Of a stretch of 64,000 nt of DNA, positions 1 through 10,528 are shown piece after piece. Position numbers and translations under genes: made by a program. This DNA is from Chromera velia. Its lineage: Eukaryota; Sar; Chromeraceae. Numbering within the stretch: the stretch's first letter is position 1; the number at the start of each line of letters is the position of its first letter. The notes under the pieces are model-generated. The model searched no databases. It was not told the origin of the DNA and saw only the letters and a program-made list of their open reading frames with translations. Location of the stretch: NCBI GenBank assembly GCA_018398765.1, contig JAHBMJ010003252.1, positions 20,001-84,000 on the forward strand, read 5' to 3'.

Positions 1-442
1 GGGTTGGGGTCGCATCCAGCAGTCCCGCAGGTGTCTCCTGAGAAGCCGGGAGCACAGACGCAGAAAAACTCAGAAGGGGCCGACCCGTCAATCAAGCACT
101 TCCCGCCGTTTCCGCAGGGGTTGGGCTTGCAGGGATTCTTCTGCATACACTCATGGAAGAATGCAGACAGAAGAATGAATACCTGTGGGAAGAGCAAAAG
201 GGTTGGAAGGAGATATATACGCTTCCTCAGGTCAGTCAGTCAAACAACTGTTGTTTGGTCAAACTGAAGCTTCTTTAGGAACCCTGCATCCCTTGTGAGT
301 TCCTGACCTGAGTTTTCACTTGGTCCTTGTCAAGGTTGAAGATGTCCCCATTGAACTTCAACCCCTCAAAGCCCCCGAGTTTATCAAGGTCCAACGCTGC
401 GGATGCAACACCCAACAGGCAAAAAGAGACAACGCCTTTCAT
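1..442 (-). CDS. Secreted EGF-like domain protein, N-terminal part
   Basis: The start ATG is at 442. Exon 1 (308-442, 45 codons) opens with a signal peptide: MKGV, then a hydrophobic run ending ASA before an acidic Leu/Asp/Lys/Gly-rich stretch. A GTCAGG donor follows at 307. The 125-nt intron ends in a CCACAG acceptor at 183, and exon 2 (1-182) continues in phase 0. Exon 2 codes for a short hydrophobic segment and then a cysteine pattern of EGF type: C-x5-C-x4-C-x5-C, FFCVC, then APGFSGDTC. The gene runs off the left edge, so its full architecture is unknown. EGF modules usually act in extracellular binding, so a secreted or surface protein is inferred. The exon-1 tail resembles exon 2 of the Cys-rich FG-GAP gene at 59005-63519 (both have DL.KL..FEG.K), which suggests a local family in the same orientation. 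The EGF call is firm; the splice is well supported by phase. Confidence 0.72.
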
Positions 443-1049
443 TTCGAATTGTCCCCCTTCAACTGTGTATGTGAACGTCCGTTTACAAGGAGAATAGACC
501 CAAAAAGCCGATGCACGCTGTGTTATAGACCTGTGGCAGAACAGCTAGCTTGCATTTGAAACTCCTTAATTGTGTATATATATATATACTTAATTAAGGT
601 CTTAATGTACTTTTGATCGACTATAGCTATATATAGCTGTTAATTTTGTGCGTGCATGCATATATACCCAATTTTTTTTTGCAGATTATTCGACTCTGCG
701 GGCTCATGCATTCATGGCCGTCTCCTTCGGCAGAAAATCTCGCCTGGCCGGCTCGGCAGCTCTGTCTGATCGAACCACAATTTTGAATTTGCAATTGTTT
801 CGAAACTTCGTGGACTGCATGATTATGTACGGCTGACTCGTAGCAAGCGGCCCGGCCCCACCTTCAATAGGTCAAAGCAAAGTGTCGAGTGATAGGAGCT
901 AATTAGATCTGTGACAGACGAAGGCCTACCGCAAGCTTGAAAGAGGGCACAGAGAGACATAACCGACAGAGCGACCCTTTGCCGTCTCCCATTTTTGTGT
1001 GCAGACTGTGTTTAGCCATTTCAAGCACGTCTGCTGAGCTTGGAGGAAG
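443..1049. other. Divergent intergenic spacer, probable promoters
   Basis: This spacer lies between the diverging EGF-like (-) and BTB (+) genes. It holds a TA-rich palindrome (564-599) and an AT-rich stretch to about 680. No coding potential is recognised. Confidence 0.5.
564..599. repeat. 36-bp TA-cored near-perfect palindrome
   Basis: CCTTAATT, an alternating TA core, and AATTAAGG read almost the same on both strands. The element lies about 120 bp upstream of the EGF-like start codon. It may be a cruciform or AT-rich promoter element; no function is shown. Confidence 0.45.
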
Positions 1050-2925
1050 ATGTCCTCTTCGTCTCTCATTGGCACATCGCCCCTCGTCTCGCTCCACTCC
1101 CCGGTGAGAGCTCTGTGCCCTCTGGACGAGGACACCGTCCTCTTTTGCCTGGAGGGGCGCACGGATGTGTTCTTCTGAAGGTCTCAGAGACAGACCGGTC
1201 CCAAGATGGCCCCGGAAAGATCTTCTGCAAGGTGCCGTACATCGGCATTCCTCTCCTCATGAGGGGGGGTAAGACGGGGCAGCTGGTTGTGGTGGTTCCA
1301 TCGGAGGCGAACGAGAGTACAGAGACAGTTCAGGAGTGGGTGGTTGTCTCCGACGCATTCTCTCAGTACACGGTGCCGTCTCCTTTCAAAGGTCGAGCAA
1401 AAACCGCGACGGTCTTCAAGAACACCATTCATGTCTTCGGCGCGGCAAACAGTAAATTGTGGGTCATTCCAACAGAAAGAGTGACCCCTCCTGAGTCGGA
1501 GCATGACTCCACTGACAGGGCACTCACCTGTCCGGTGCCGCATGGCGACAGAACAATCTTCTCGTGTAATTCCTGTGGTACTACCCCGGAATGCAAAACC
1601 AAAAACTGTCTGTGCCGTGGTACCTACTCGTCTAAAGCTCAGAAATGTTGTTGCCACAAACTTGCAGCCGGGGCAAGCATGTCCTTTCCTCTCTCCCGTC
1701 GAACTCCCGTGACCCTGTTTGGAACAGCATCGGTGGCTCGAAAGCCCGGGGATCAGTGATAGCCGACCCGCTCTGTATCGTACCGACTCGGCCCGGGACG
1801 CGCAAAATGCGACACAGGTCTGCAGGGTGGCTGGGGCGTGTGCCGCCTGTGCGCTGTACAGTGACTCTGTGGTTCTTGTGGGGACAGAGCAGGGTTGCAT
1901 TTTTCGTGTGCGACTTGACGTAGGGGGGGGGTCTCACGAAAAGATCTTCCAGTCCGAGGATGGGAGTGATGGCCTTAGGCTAGGTGCGAGGAGAATTGAA
2001 GCCATGGCTGTGATGCCCGGTGGGGACCTTGTGTTCTCACAGGGCAAGCAGCTGATGGTCGCACAGGGAGCCAGCCTCCCCCAGCCTGACGTATCTCCCC
2101 CGTCTTCACTCGTCACTCTGCTCAGACAGCTCGTTTTCGAGGGAGGGGTGGGTGCGGAGATCGAGCTGGATGTGAAGGGCGACTGTCGCAGAGTGTACGG
2201 GTTGAGGGGCATCCTCGCTGCCCGCTCCCCCTTTTTCCAGGCAGCCCTCTCCAACGGCTTCCGAGAGGGGGCAGAGTCTCATATCATGCTTTCTGACACC
2301 TCCTTTGAAGCACTGAGGTGTGTCGTTCTCTACCTGCACACGGAAGTGATCGAGTTCGGTGACGAGTTTGCAATGGATGTCGTGGAGCTGGCTCGTCGCC
2401 TTGACTTGCCTTGGTTGCTGGTGAGTGGCCCACGCAAGACTTTCGTGAGTATTGTGTTCGTGATTTGGAAACGTTAAGGGGTATTCTTCAGGGCCTCTTC
2501 GTTAGCTGAATTGTGGAGGTCTCTGCTTTGTTTCATTTCATTTGAGTTCTTTCTGTGGGTGAGCACGTTACTCCTGTTTGTTTGTCTTTCCCACTTCACC
2601 CCTCCCCCTCTCTCTGTCTGACATGGACACACACACACGCGCGCGCACACGCGCGTGCGCGTGTGTGTGTGTGTGTGTGCTTTTTTGGCTTCTGGATTTG
2701 TTGCTTTTCTGTGAATTGCAGAACAAGGCGCTGTCCCGCGTCAAGGCGATACTCTCTGCGGAAAATTGGGTGAAGACTCTGCACTCGAGCGAGCGCCACA
2801 ACCTCCCCCAGCTGCGCGAGTTCTGCATGACGTATGCTTCAAAGAACATCAAGGAGATCGGCAAGCAGAGAGATTTCAATGACCTTCCTTCAGAGAAGAG
2901 GATGGAAATTTTCGAGGCGATTTAG
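1050..2925 (+). CDS. Beta-propeller-like, BTB/POZ and BACK-like protein
   Basis: The C-terminal half is clear. The frame from about 1830 to 2420 holds propeller-like strands (SVVLVGTEQG; GDLVFSQGKQL) and then a BTB domain: V.GLRGILAARSPFF, the loop GFREGAES and the helix VVELARRLDLPWLL. A GTGAGT donor at 2421 and a TTGCAG acceptor at 2721 join in phase 0 to a last exon (2722-2925, stop TAG). That exon reads SERHNLPQLREFCM and then LPSEKRMEIFEAI, typical of the BACK-like tail of RCC1/BTB proteins, which often act as Cullin-3 adaptors. The N-terminal half is unresolved. ATG 1050 opens in one frame, the frame about 1181-1700 is another (QEWVVVSDAFSQYTV; ANSKLWVI), and the BTB frame resumes by about 1830. 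A GTGAGA donor at 1104 with an acceptor before 1181 would repair the first switch; I found no sure intron for the second. An assembly indel is the alternative. BTB confidence is high; the start is provisional. Confidence 0.68.
2630..2682. repeat. CA/CG/GT microsatellite in BTB intron
   Basis: (CA)n passing through (CG)n into (GT)n lies in the only confidently placed intron of the BTB gene, 40-90 bp upstream of its acceptor. Confidence 0.85.
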
Positions 2926-4206
2926 AGGCGGGTAGAACAACACATGTTCACTGTCGTCAGCAGATGAAGAAAGATTGGGTGAACTTCTGGGTCAGTCAGT
3001 CATTGGTTGTTTTGGGGGAGAGAGGGGCGAGAGACATGTCTTGGGTGTCTGAAATAGTCTGGGGATGCTCCCTCTCTGGGGGAGTCGCGGGCTTGGTGCG
3101 CATGTGAACAGAACATGTGTTTCATTTTCTTGGTTTTTGTCTCTTGGGAAGGGCACGGACATCATGCGTAGCCTGCAATGAGGGGGCAACTCTGCGTGTT
3201 GTTGGGGGGGGGGCTGGATGACCGAGTGTCAGGTCGGGTTCTGACTCACGCGTGGGCAAAGTAACGGGGACTTGCTGACTGACCGACTGCCTCGCCTTAT
3301 TGACTGCATGCCCGTCTGAGTTGGAGAGGGGTGTCTCTCTCTCTCTCTCTCTGTGTGGGTGTGGGTGTGGGCGGAAAAGAGAGGGGAGGAGGGAGAGAGG
3401 CAGACAGACGCATCATTCTTTGACGACAGGAAAACAGACTCTCAGAGAGTCAAAGAAAGAAAGAATTTTGCAAACAAAGAAAGGAAGAAAGAAGCCAACA
3501 AAAAACTAAAGAAAGGAAGAAAGGAGACCACAAGTTGAAGCCTCCGACAGTGGGTCGGCAGGTTCGTGTATGATATCGTAGACGAGGTGGTAGGAGAGCC
3601 GCAGTAGGTGCTTCCACTGTTCTCTTGGTTGGATGCTTGTTACATCTTGTCATTAGATACTTCTCCATGAGCACGTCATGCATTATTGATTAGTTGAGAA
3701 AGCATAGGTTTCCGTGCTTCTTTTCGTTGCCTTGATTCGTCAACGTGGAAATTACTTTAAATATGTTTTTTTTTTGCCTGAAGCTTCTACATGCCTAGGC
3801 GTTTCACAGGAAAAAAAAAACAGTAAACCAGAATTGGCTTAATTTTTTTTTTTTTTTGTGCAGCACCTAAGCAACACTTATGCAACATAGTGCAATACCA
3901 AAGCAACACTTATGCAACAGTGCAGCAACACTGGAACAACAGTTGTTTGTCACCTAACATCCTCGGGCAAAAAAAAAAAAAGCGAGAACGGGCTTAATTT
4001 TTTTGTTTTTTTTCTCTGTGATAGGCCTAGCTACATGCTAGCTTACGGCATGCCACTCTCTTCGATGCTAGCTGCGATGCGGAGCTGTTACTACTGCACC
4101 TACTAGCCTGAGCCACTGCTGTATACATCTGTATATACCTTGTATTCAAGTTGTTTCCCGCTGCAAACGCTCAGATCATTAACTCAATATTGAGCTTCTT
4201 TTTGTA
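2926..4206. other. 3' flank and intergenic spacer
   Basis: The 3' flank of the BTB gene is followed by a (CT)n tract (3337-3352), purine-rich low complexity (3365-3530) and several A/T homopolymers. Two copies of a cAAGCAACACTTATGCAACA word stand near 3867-3919. No gene is recognised. Confidence 0.5.
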
Positions 4207-4213
4207 GTATTAG

Positions 4214-4461
4214 TGTTGTTATGTACCATTTTACTGGGGCCATGGCATGTCCCGTTCAGACTGACCGAGCGATGGCATGGCCACGGCGCGCATGAATCAG
4301 CCACCAAATTAATTGAGAGCAAATCTGTTGATATAGATTGAAATGAGCAATTCAGTAGTAGATTCTGAATAAAGGCACAAGACCGGACTGTCATACTTAT
4401 CTCTCAGCAACAGGGCATGAGCTAGCCGTTCATGAGCGCTAGAGCTATAGTATCCACTTTA
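4214..4461 (+). repeat. copia-1 5' LTR
   Basis: Starts TGTTG and ends CCACTTTA. It matches 9846-10083 nearly base for base through the central part (ACTGGGGCC; GTTCAGACTGACCGAGCG; GACCGGACTGTCATACTT), with an extra ATTCTGAAT-like segment compared with the 3' copy. Confidence 0.92.
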
Positions 4462-4473
4462 TGGTACCAGAGC
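4462..4473 (+). other. copia-1 primer binding site
   Basis: TGGTACCAGAGC directly after the LTR is one base away from the TGGTATCAGAGC site used by many Ty1/copia elements, which pairs with initiator-Met tRNA. Confidence 0.85.
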
Positions 4474-4496
4474 TGGTTCGATTCGATTTGTGAAAA

Positions 4497-5883
4497 ATGG
4501 AAGAGTCCGAGCCTTTGTTCCAAGCGACTCCATCTCGTGTTGATGTTCCTCCTCAGATGTCAATGAGAGGAGGAGCCATTGAAGGGCTACCAGACGAGGA
4601 AGGTGCCTCATCGGAAGAAGAAGCCCCTCCTCCTAGCAACGCCATACTGCAGCGACAACTCAACATAGTGTTCAGCATTGTAGGAGATATGCAGAGAAAG
4701 ATGGGAGAAAGAGATGAAGAGTTGGAGACGGCCCGAAAAGAAAATACCCGGCTGATGGCAGAGCTAGAAGAAGCTCGACTCGCCCTGGCTAGTGCAAAAG
4801 CAGAAGCCGTTCAAGCCAGCCAAAGGAGACAGGAACTTTAAGTCAAAGAGCCGATGAAGATTCCTGATTGGAAGTGCGCCCTGAAATTTGTGAAAGATTT
4901 ATCCCCCCTGTCCACCACAGCAGAACAGCTCGAGAACATTTTTGAGTCCTTTGAGCGCTTCTCTGAGAGGCATTTAAAGAGTGTGTCACCGGCAGAGAGG
5001 GCCAGCTTTTTGATAAGCGGGCTGGAGCCTTTCAAACTGTTGATAGAACACGTCTGTTCCCTCACTGCAGAGGAGAAGAAAGACGTTGCTCTTATCCAGA
5101 AGGAACTCCGAGGGCATTATGCCAAGCCCAAAGATGTCGAGTTCAACACTTGTCTGAACGATCTCTGCTCTCTCCCCCAGAGAGCACTTCACTTGACCCC
5201 CAAAGCCCTGAAGAAAGAGGTGCAAGACTTCACAAAAAAAATTGAGACGTTCTATCCACATCGGTCCGTCGTCTCTGTCTACACTGGTACCGGAGATCTA
5301 GAGACAGATCTCGAACTCTCCCATTAGAAACATAAAGTCCATGTCCAGGGATGGTTCCGCCCATTTTCTGACAATCAGGGGTTCTTAGCATCTTTTTTCC
5401 TCCTTCATGCAATCCCCTCTCCTTTGCAGGGCGATGTGATGGCAGCTGCTGAGTCTTTTGCTTGGGATCATCCCAAGGGAATCGTTGAACAATTTCTAAT
5501 CAAATCGCAAAAACTTGACCCTACCTCTTCTTTCACCACCCCGTCCTCCGAACCCAACCTCGGTTCCCTTATCGCGTCACAGGCCCCGTCTCCGTCTCCT
5601 TTTAAAATCCTTTAGACTGAGTTGCATGAGCATGGTGCTGCCGCTGCGGCAGGCTCCTCTCACCGGGCTTCTGGCAACCGCCCCACGACGAACCGACCTT
5701 GGTGCATCACCTGTTCAAAGTGGGGCCATTCCACCCCTGGCCAAAGTGTTTGATGCAGTTTCACTGCGACACACTGGGGTGTGGGAAGAAGGGTCACAAC
5801 ACCGGGGACTGTCAGTTATCAGTTCCCGAACTGATCGAAATTTAAAGTATTTCCCCCGCAGCTCGGGCGGAAGAGGGGGGTGA
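4497..5883 (+). pseudogene. gag: copia-1 gag with zinc knuckles, broken
   Basis: ATG 4497 opens an acidic N-terminus with a coiled-coil-like helix (REDEELETARKE region, about residues 60-110). A capsid-like helical region follows (IPDWKCALKFVKDL; SPAERASFLISGLEP). In-frame stops interrupt it at 4839 (TAA), 5325 (TAG) and 5613 (TAG). Near 5703-5820 lie two zinc-knuckle-like motifs, CITCSKWGH and CDTLGCGKKGHNTGDC, in different frames, so at least one frameshift lies near 5740 and another before 5880. A TGA follows at 5881 (GGRGG*GEQW). The knuckles bind RNA in intact relatives. Gag identity is inferred from position, coiled coil and knuckles. Confidence 0.82.
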
Positions 5884-8800
5884 GGGGAGCAGTGGGCGAA
5901 GGGGGGAGGTCTTGCTGCGGTGGCTTCTACCCTGATATCAGTCCCTTCTGTTTCCTCTCCTTCTACTGCCTGTTTGTCAACTTCCTCTCATTCGCCTCCC
6001 TTCTCCTTTGATGGTCCTTATGCTATCCTTGATGTTGGTGCCAGTCGCACTACGGTTACTAGAGGATGGTTGATGCAAATGAAGGCAATGTTTGGTTGGA
6101 CGTGGAAGGAAGTAGCCATCAAGTCATACCATATCCGAACAGGTAGCAAACTTGAAGTCGTCACGTGCGCTGCCCATCTTCCTGTTTAAATCAACGGTAG
6201 CCCCGCTCTCTTGATTGCTGATGTGATGGAAACCGACTCAGTCACGCCTGTGTTGATCGGAAATGAACGTCTGATCAATCTGAAGGCTGTGTTTGACTAT
6301 TCAACTGGCACACTTTCCTTTTTTGACCGCTCAGACATTCGGTTATGTCGTGCAGGCAATAAATTAAATCTTTTTTTTGTGCGACTGCGGCCGTCTGGAG
6401 AGGTCTCTTGTCCCTCGGCCTCCCCCAGCACCGCAGCTCAATCCAACCAAGAGGGACCTATGCCCCCTGCTATCCTGCTTGGAGGTAGGAGAAAGCCGCA
6501 TTTGCGTCATCATGTCAAGCCCGCCCGTTTGTGTGCGCATACACGCGCTCATCCCTCCTCTTCCCCTTCCCTTTCGTCTCTTTCAACCTTCAAAGTCAGT
6601 GAATTGATCGAATCCCTCATCCGAGAGCATTATGCCGAATTGGGGCATGTGGGGGTGAATGGTATGTGGAAATCCCTGCGGAAAGGCCTGCGTGATCTTC
6701 CTTCTCTCCCTCGTCGCCCCGTGAGACGTGCTGTTGCGTATGTGCTTCGGTTGTGTCTCCACGGAGGTATGTATTCCCGCATCAAACCTTGCAACGTCTC
6801 CGACGGTTCCACTGCTTCCCCCTGGGTGACTTCTGCCGGTCGCCGTGTTTTCATTGATGCCATGTATGGGTTGGAGGATCATGGGGTTGGTCGTTACCTG
6901 CTGACGATCAAAGATGCATTTGATGGGTGGCTGTGGGCATTCCCATTGAAAGACCGCCTTACCACCACCATCCAAGAAGTCTACACCAATTGGCAGAGAC
7001 ATGAGGGAGAAGTAGTTTCAGAAGTACGAATGGATTTGGGGGGTGAGAATTGAGGAGATTTTGCCGAATTTCTATCCAGCAAACCCGTGGAACAATCATT
7101 TGCGCCTGCTGGTTGGCATCGCTCTCTAGGCCCCCTTGAACGAACCCACCGGGAGCTCTAAATTATCATTCGGGGTATCCTTCTTGACCGAGGCCTCCCC
7201 GACAGCACGTGGCTGTCTGTTTGGGATGAGGCTGTCTCCCAGTACAACCGTCGTCCCAGCTCCAGTCAGAAAGGCAAGTCCCCCTTCCAAGTGCGCAGAG
7301 GTTGTTTCCCCTTTTTCCCTGCTGTCGCTTCCCTCCGCGACCTTCTTACCCCCAACGCCGACAATCAATCAGCCCCTGCATACTCCGTCTCCGAAAAAGT
7401 CCTTTTCAGCCATCCAGAAGAACGCTGTCCCAAGTTTGCTCCCCGTTACGAAGATACTGAGATTCTTCAGTGTCTGGGCCCGCACGTCTATCGCATTCCT
7501 TGCTCTTCCACTGGTCGCAGCATTCTTGCCTACGTCCGCTGTCTCCGCAAGTCAGTTCCTCCCCCTCCTTCCTCACCCTCTACCCCAGAGCCCGAATCTC
7601 TGCCAGCGCCAGCGGGGAGTTCCCCTGTGTCGTCCTTCTATCCCAGTTTGCAGTCTCCTCCCCAAACGTCCGATACTCCAGTTCCTGCCGTCTCCCCAGA
7701 GGCTTCTGTTCCTGCCGCCCCTCCTGTTTCTGATTTTTTGTGGGGAGAGATGATTGTGTGGGAGGTGGAAGACACCAAGAGCCGCTTCTTAGGTCGTGTG
7801 TTGGCTGTTGATGACGGCCTCATCACTGTTCATACCTAGGGTAGCAATCATGGCGGTCCCCTTGCAAATCGCTCCTTCCTGCCTACTTGGCGCCGCAAGA
7901 ATGGAAGTAAACTCTGCTTTCGCGCTTCTAAGCCAAAGAATCACGTAGAAAAACTCTGTCGTCTCGCCTCTACCAACATTGTTCAACGGCGCATCATTCT
8001 CAGCCCCGAGAGACGGCTTCCCACCGACTCTGTTCAAGTGCACTCAGCTGCATTCGCCTATTCCCGATCTCCTTTCCCTGCTTTTGATGAAGAGTGTGCT
8101 TTTCTCATTCACGCCGCCCTTTCCGCAACAACTCATGTCCCCATTCGCCCCCGAGACTTGTCTAACGAAGACCGCCCCCTTTTTGAAGCATCTCGCGCCA
8201 AAGAGCTGCAGAAATATTCCGATTAGTACGAAGCCTACGAAGCCATCCCTTTATCTTCTGTGCCTAACAGCTGCCAGAAGGGCGCCATCCCCCTCATCTG
8301 GCGTGAGACATTGAAACGTGTTGCTAAGGAGGATCGCATTTTCAAATCCCGTCTCTGTACAAACGGCTCCCCCCGTTTTGATCAGAGAGAGGGGGTGTCT
8401 GTGAGCAGCGACCCTACCTTCCATTAGGCGATGCGAGTCACCTTCTCAATCGCTTTCAGTCATGATGAGTTTGATCCCACAACCTCCGTCCTTGTCGGAG
8501 ATATTGAGAATGTCTATCTCAACACCCCTCGCCCTGATGGTAAGGCCCCGGTTTACGTGATTCCCCCTGCTGACCACCCCGATCATGGAAATTCGTTGTG
8601 GCTTCTGAAAAAGTGTGTCTACGGTCTAAGGGACAGTCACTGTGGACATATCTTTAAGGGCGACCGAGACAGAACTCTGATGTCTGCAGCCTGAGGGTGG
8701 GTCAAGAGCGGAGTGCAGGAGTTGTGGTGGAAATGGACTAGGAGCCCTAATGCCCCCGCATCTAAGCTTCTCGGTCTCTGTACTACCTTTGTTGATGATT

Positions 8801-9803
8801 TGGCTGTCATCGGCATTGGTCGGAGCCCCCAGAGCCTTCTTGATGAAATCGTAGCCAAAGGATACTACACAATCACCACCACTCACCCGAAGAATGGACA
8901 TATTCGCTGGGTTGGTGTTGACTTCATGCTGACACCCAACGATGTGCAGATCAGCCAACATAAGTATCTCTAATATCTCACTTCCCTCATCCCAGAGGGC
9001 CCTGTCCTATCCACCCCACTTCCCCCTGATTCCCGCAACCTTCTTTCAAGTGACTCCCCCTTCCTTTCCAAAACCCGCCACCGAGACTTCCAAAAGCTCC
9101 TTGGCAGCCTTGCCTGGGTAACTCGTGATACCCGCCCCGACCTGGCTGAAGCGTGTAATGAAGTGAGTCGTTGTGTTGCAGCCCCAACTGAAAAGGCCGA
9201 GTCCATTCTGATGGTTTAGGCAGGTATGCCGTCGCCACGTCTTCCCGCCGTCTTCATATTCGTCGGCGTGATATCTCCCCCATCAGCCAGCCCCTTCTTC
9301 TTACTCAGTATAGTGATGCTGCTTTAGGCAACGCTGGCTGTGCCCACCCACATACAGGATGGATTTTGGGAGCGGGAAACAGTTGTTGGCAGTGGCGTTC
9401 TTTTTGCCAACCTTGGGTGGCCCGCAGCAGCGCTCGTGCTGAAGTGTACGCCACGCACGACGCTGCTGACTTCACCGAAAGCCTCTTGCATACATTACGT
9501 CAGGTGTGGAAGACAGGTGTGGAGGTCAAACTCTACACTAACGCGCAGGACGTATTAGACTTGGTGTTTGCAGACCATCCCAGGCCAAGCGAACGTTCGG
9601 TAATGGAAGTAATCAAATCTCTCCAATCCTGCATTCTGGAACGTTCTCTTGAAACATTAGTTGTCCAGTCTCTGTCTCTTTGCGATGCACTTGATGCTTA
9701 CGATGTTCGTCTGATGCATGTCTTCACCTCTGCTAATCACGCTGACCCTTTGACCAAGAATATGAGGCCCGACTTGCTTGCTCCCTATTTTACAGTATAT
9801 TGA
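5884..9803 (+). pseudogene. pol: copia-1 pol: protease, integrase, RT, RNase H, broken
   Basis: A protease-like segment ILDVGASRT lies near 6030, with V where the usual motif has S or T (D-S/T-G). A GAG-pre-integrase zinc region follows (HYAELGHVGVNGMW). The integrase core has first Asp in VFIDAMYG, second in VRMDLGGEN and Glu in LGPLERTHREL, then the copia C-terminal domain. The RT has SVLVGDIENVYLNTP, LWLLKKCVYGLRDS and catalytic FVDDLAVIG. RNase H has QYSDAALGNAGC, ARAEVYATHD and a LTKNMRPDLL end. Stops lie at 6187 TAA, 7051 TGA, 7159 TAA, 7837 TAG, 8224 TAG, 8425 TAG, 8692 TGA and 8971 TAA, all in the same frame. A single frame change near 9215 precedes RNase H. The terminal stop is the TGA at 9801. 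Confidence 0.9.
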
Positions 9804-9840
9804 AAAAAACGAGAAAAAAAAAAAAAAGAAGAAGAAAAGG
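9803..9840 (+). other. copia-1 polypurine tract
   Basis: A nearly pure A/G run (one C) follows the pol stop and sits a few bases before the 3' LTR, the position of the plus-strand primer in LTR elements. Confidence 0.8.
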
Positions 9841-9845
9841 ATTCG

Positions 9846-10083
9846 TGTTGTGTGACATTTTACTGGGGCCACAGCATGTCCCGTTCAGACTGACCGAGCG
9901 ATGGCGTGGCCACGGCGCACATAAATCAGCCACCAAATTAATTGAGAGCAAATCTGTTGATATAGATTGAAATGAGCAAGTCAGTAGTGGAACAAAGGCA
10001 TAAGACCGGACTGTCATACTTCCTCTCAGCGACAGGGTGTGAGCTAGCCATTCACGAGCGCTAAAGCTATAGTATCCACTTTA
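9846..10083 (+). repeat. copia-1 3' LTR
   Basis: The second copy of the 4214-4461 repeat in the same orientation, starting TGTTG and ending CCACTTTA. Confidence 0.92.
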
Positions 10084-10092
10084 AATGTATTA

Positions 10093-10528
10093 CCAGCAAT
10101 CTTAGTGGCAATCTCCTGTAGCATAACATAGTATTGATATTGTATTATAATACTATTATTGTATAATCAATCGATCAATCAACTTAAAACCGTTTTTCAT
10201 GAGTCATTTTTATCTTTAGATTTATCTTTTATTTCCTATATCATTTCTATAATTATGTTAGTAATTACATATATATGGTCGCTTCAAACTTATTATAAAA
10301 TTAATAAAAACCGCGGCCCACGTTTTCACTAGCGTTTTCAATCCTAGTTTCAATCTAGCTTAACATCAGTGCACATCAATCCTAGATAATCCTAGCATCA
10401 ATCTGTACGTTATTCAACTTTCAAAGATTGTAACAAAATCTGATACTTTGCGATGCCCTAGGCGCTGCCGCAGAGCCGGCGGCTGGAAGGTGGTGCCTTA
10501 GGGTGGTGCAGATTGCCGATAGCAGTGC
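10093..10528. other. AT-rich island
   Basis: Strongly AT-rich to about 10440, with inverted words around TATTGTATTATAATACTATT and repeated ATCAATC. It then passes into GC-richer sequence before the LRR gene end. No gene is seen. Confidence 0.5.

Larger units (their letters stand above)
4207..10092 (+). mobile_element. Ty1/copia LTR retrotransposon copia-1, inactivated
   Basis: A full-length element of about 5.9 kb. It has direct LTRs (4214-4461 and 9846-10083), a tRNA-Met-type primer site right after the 5' LTR, and gag, zinc knuckles, protease, integrase, reverse transcriptase and RNase H in copia order. A purine tract abuts the 3' LTR. GTATTA occurs at 4207-4212 and again at 10087-10092 and may be the target-site duplication, although LTR ends and duplication do not abut perfectly. 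One reading frame (5884 to about 9210) spans protease to RT with few frameshifts but many stops, so the copy cannot make its proteins unaided. The LTRs differ by substitutions and a small indel near 4360/9985, so it is not a very recent insertion. Confidence 0.93.

Noticed and set aside
4839-8973. Reassignment of TAA/TAG to Gln in this organism
   Set aside because: Host genes in the window terminate at TAA, TAG or TGA with domains ending naturally, and the copia stops also include TGA. Decay is simpler.
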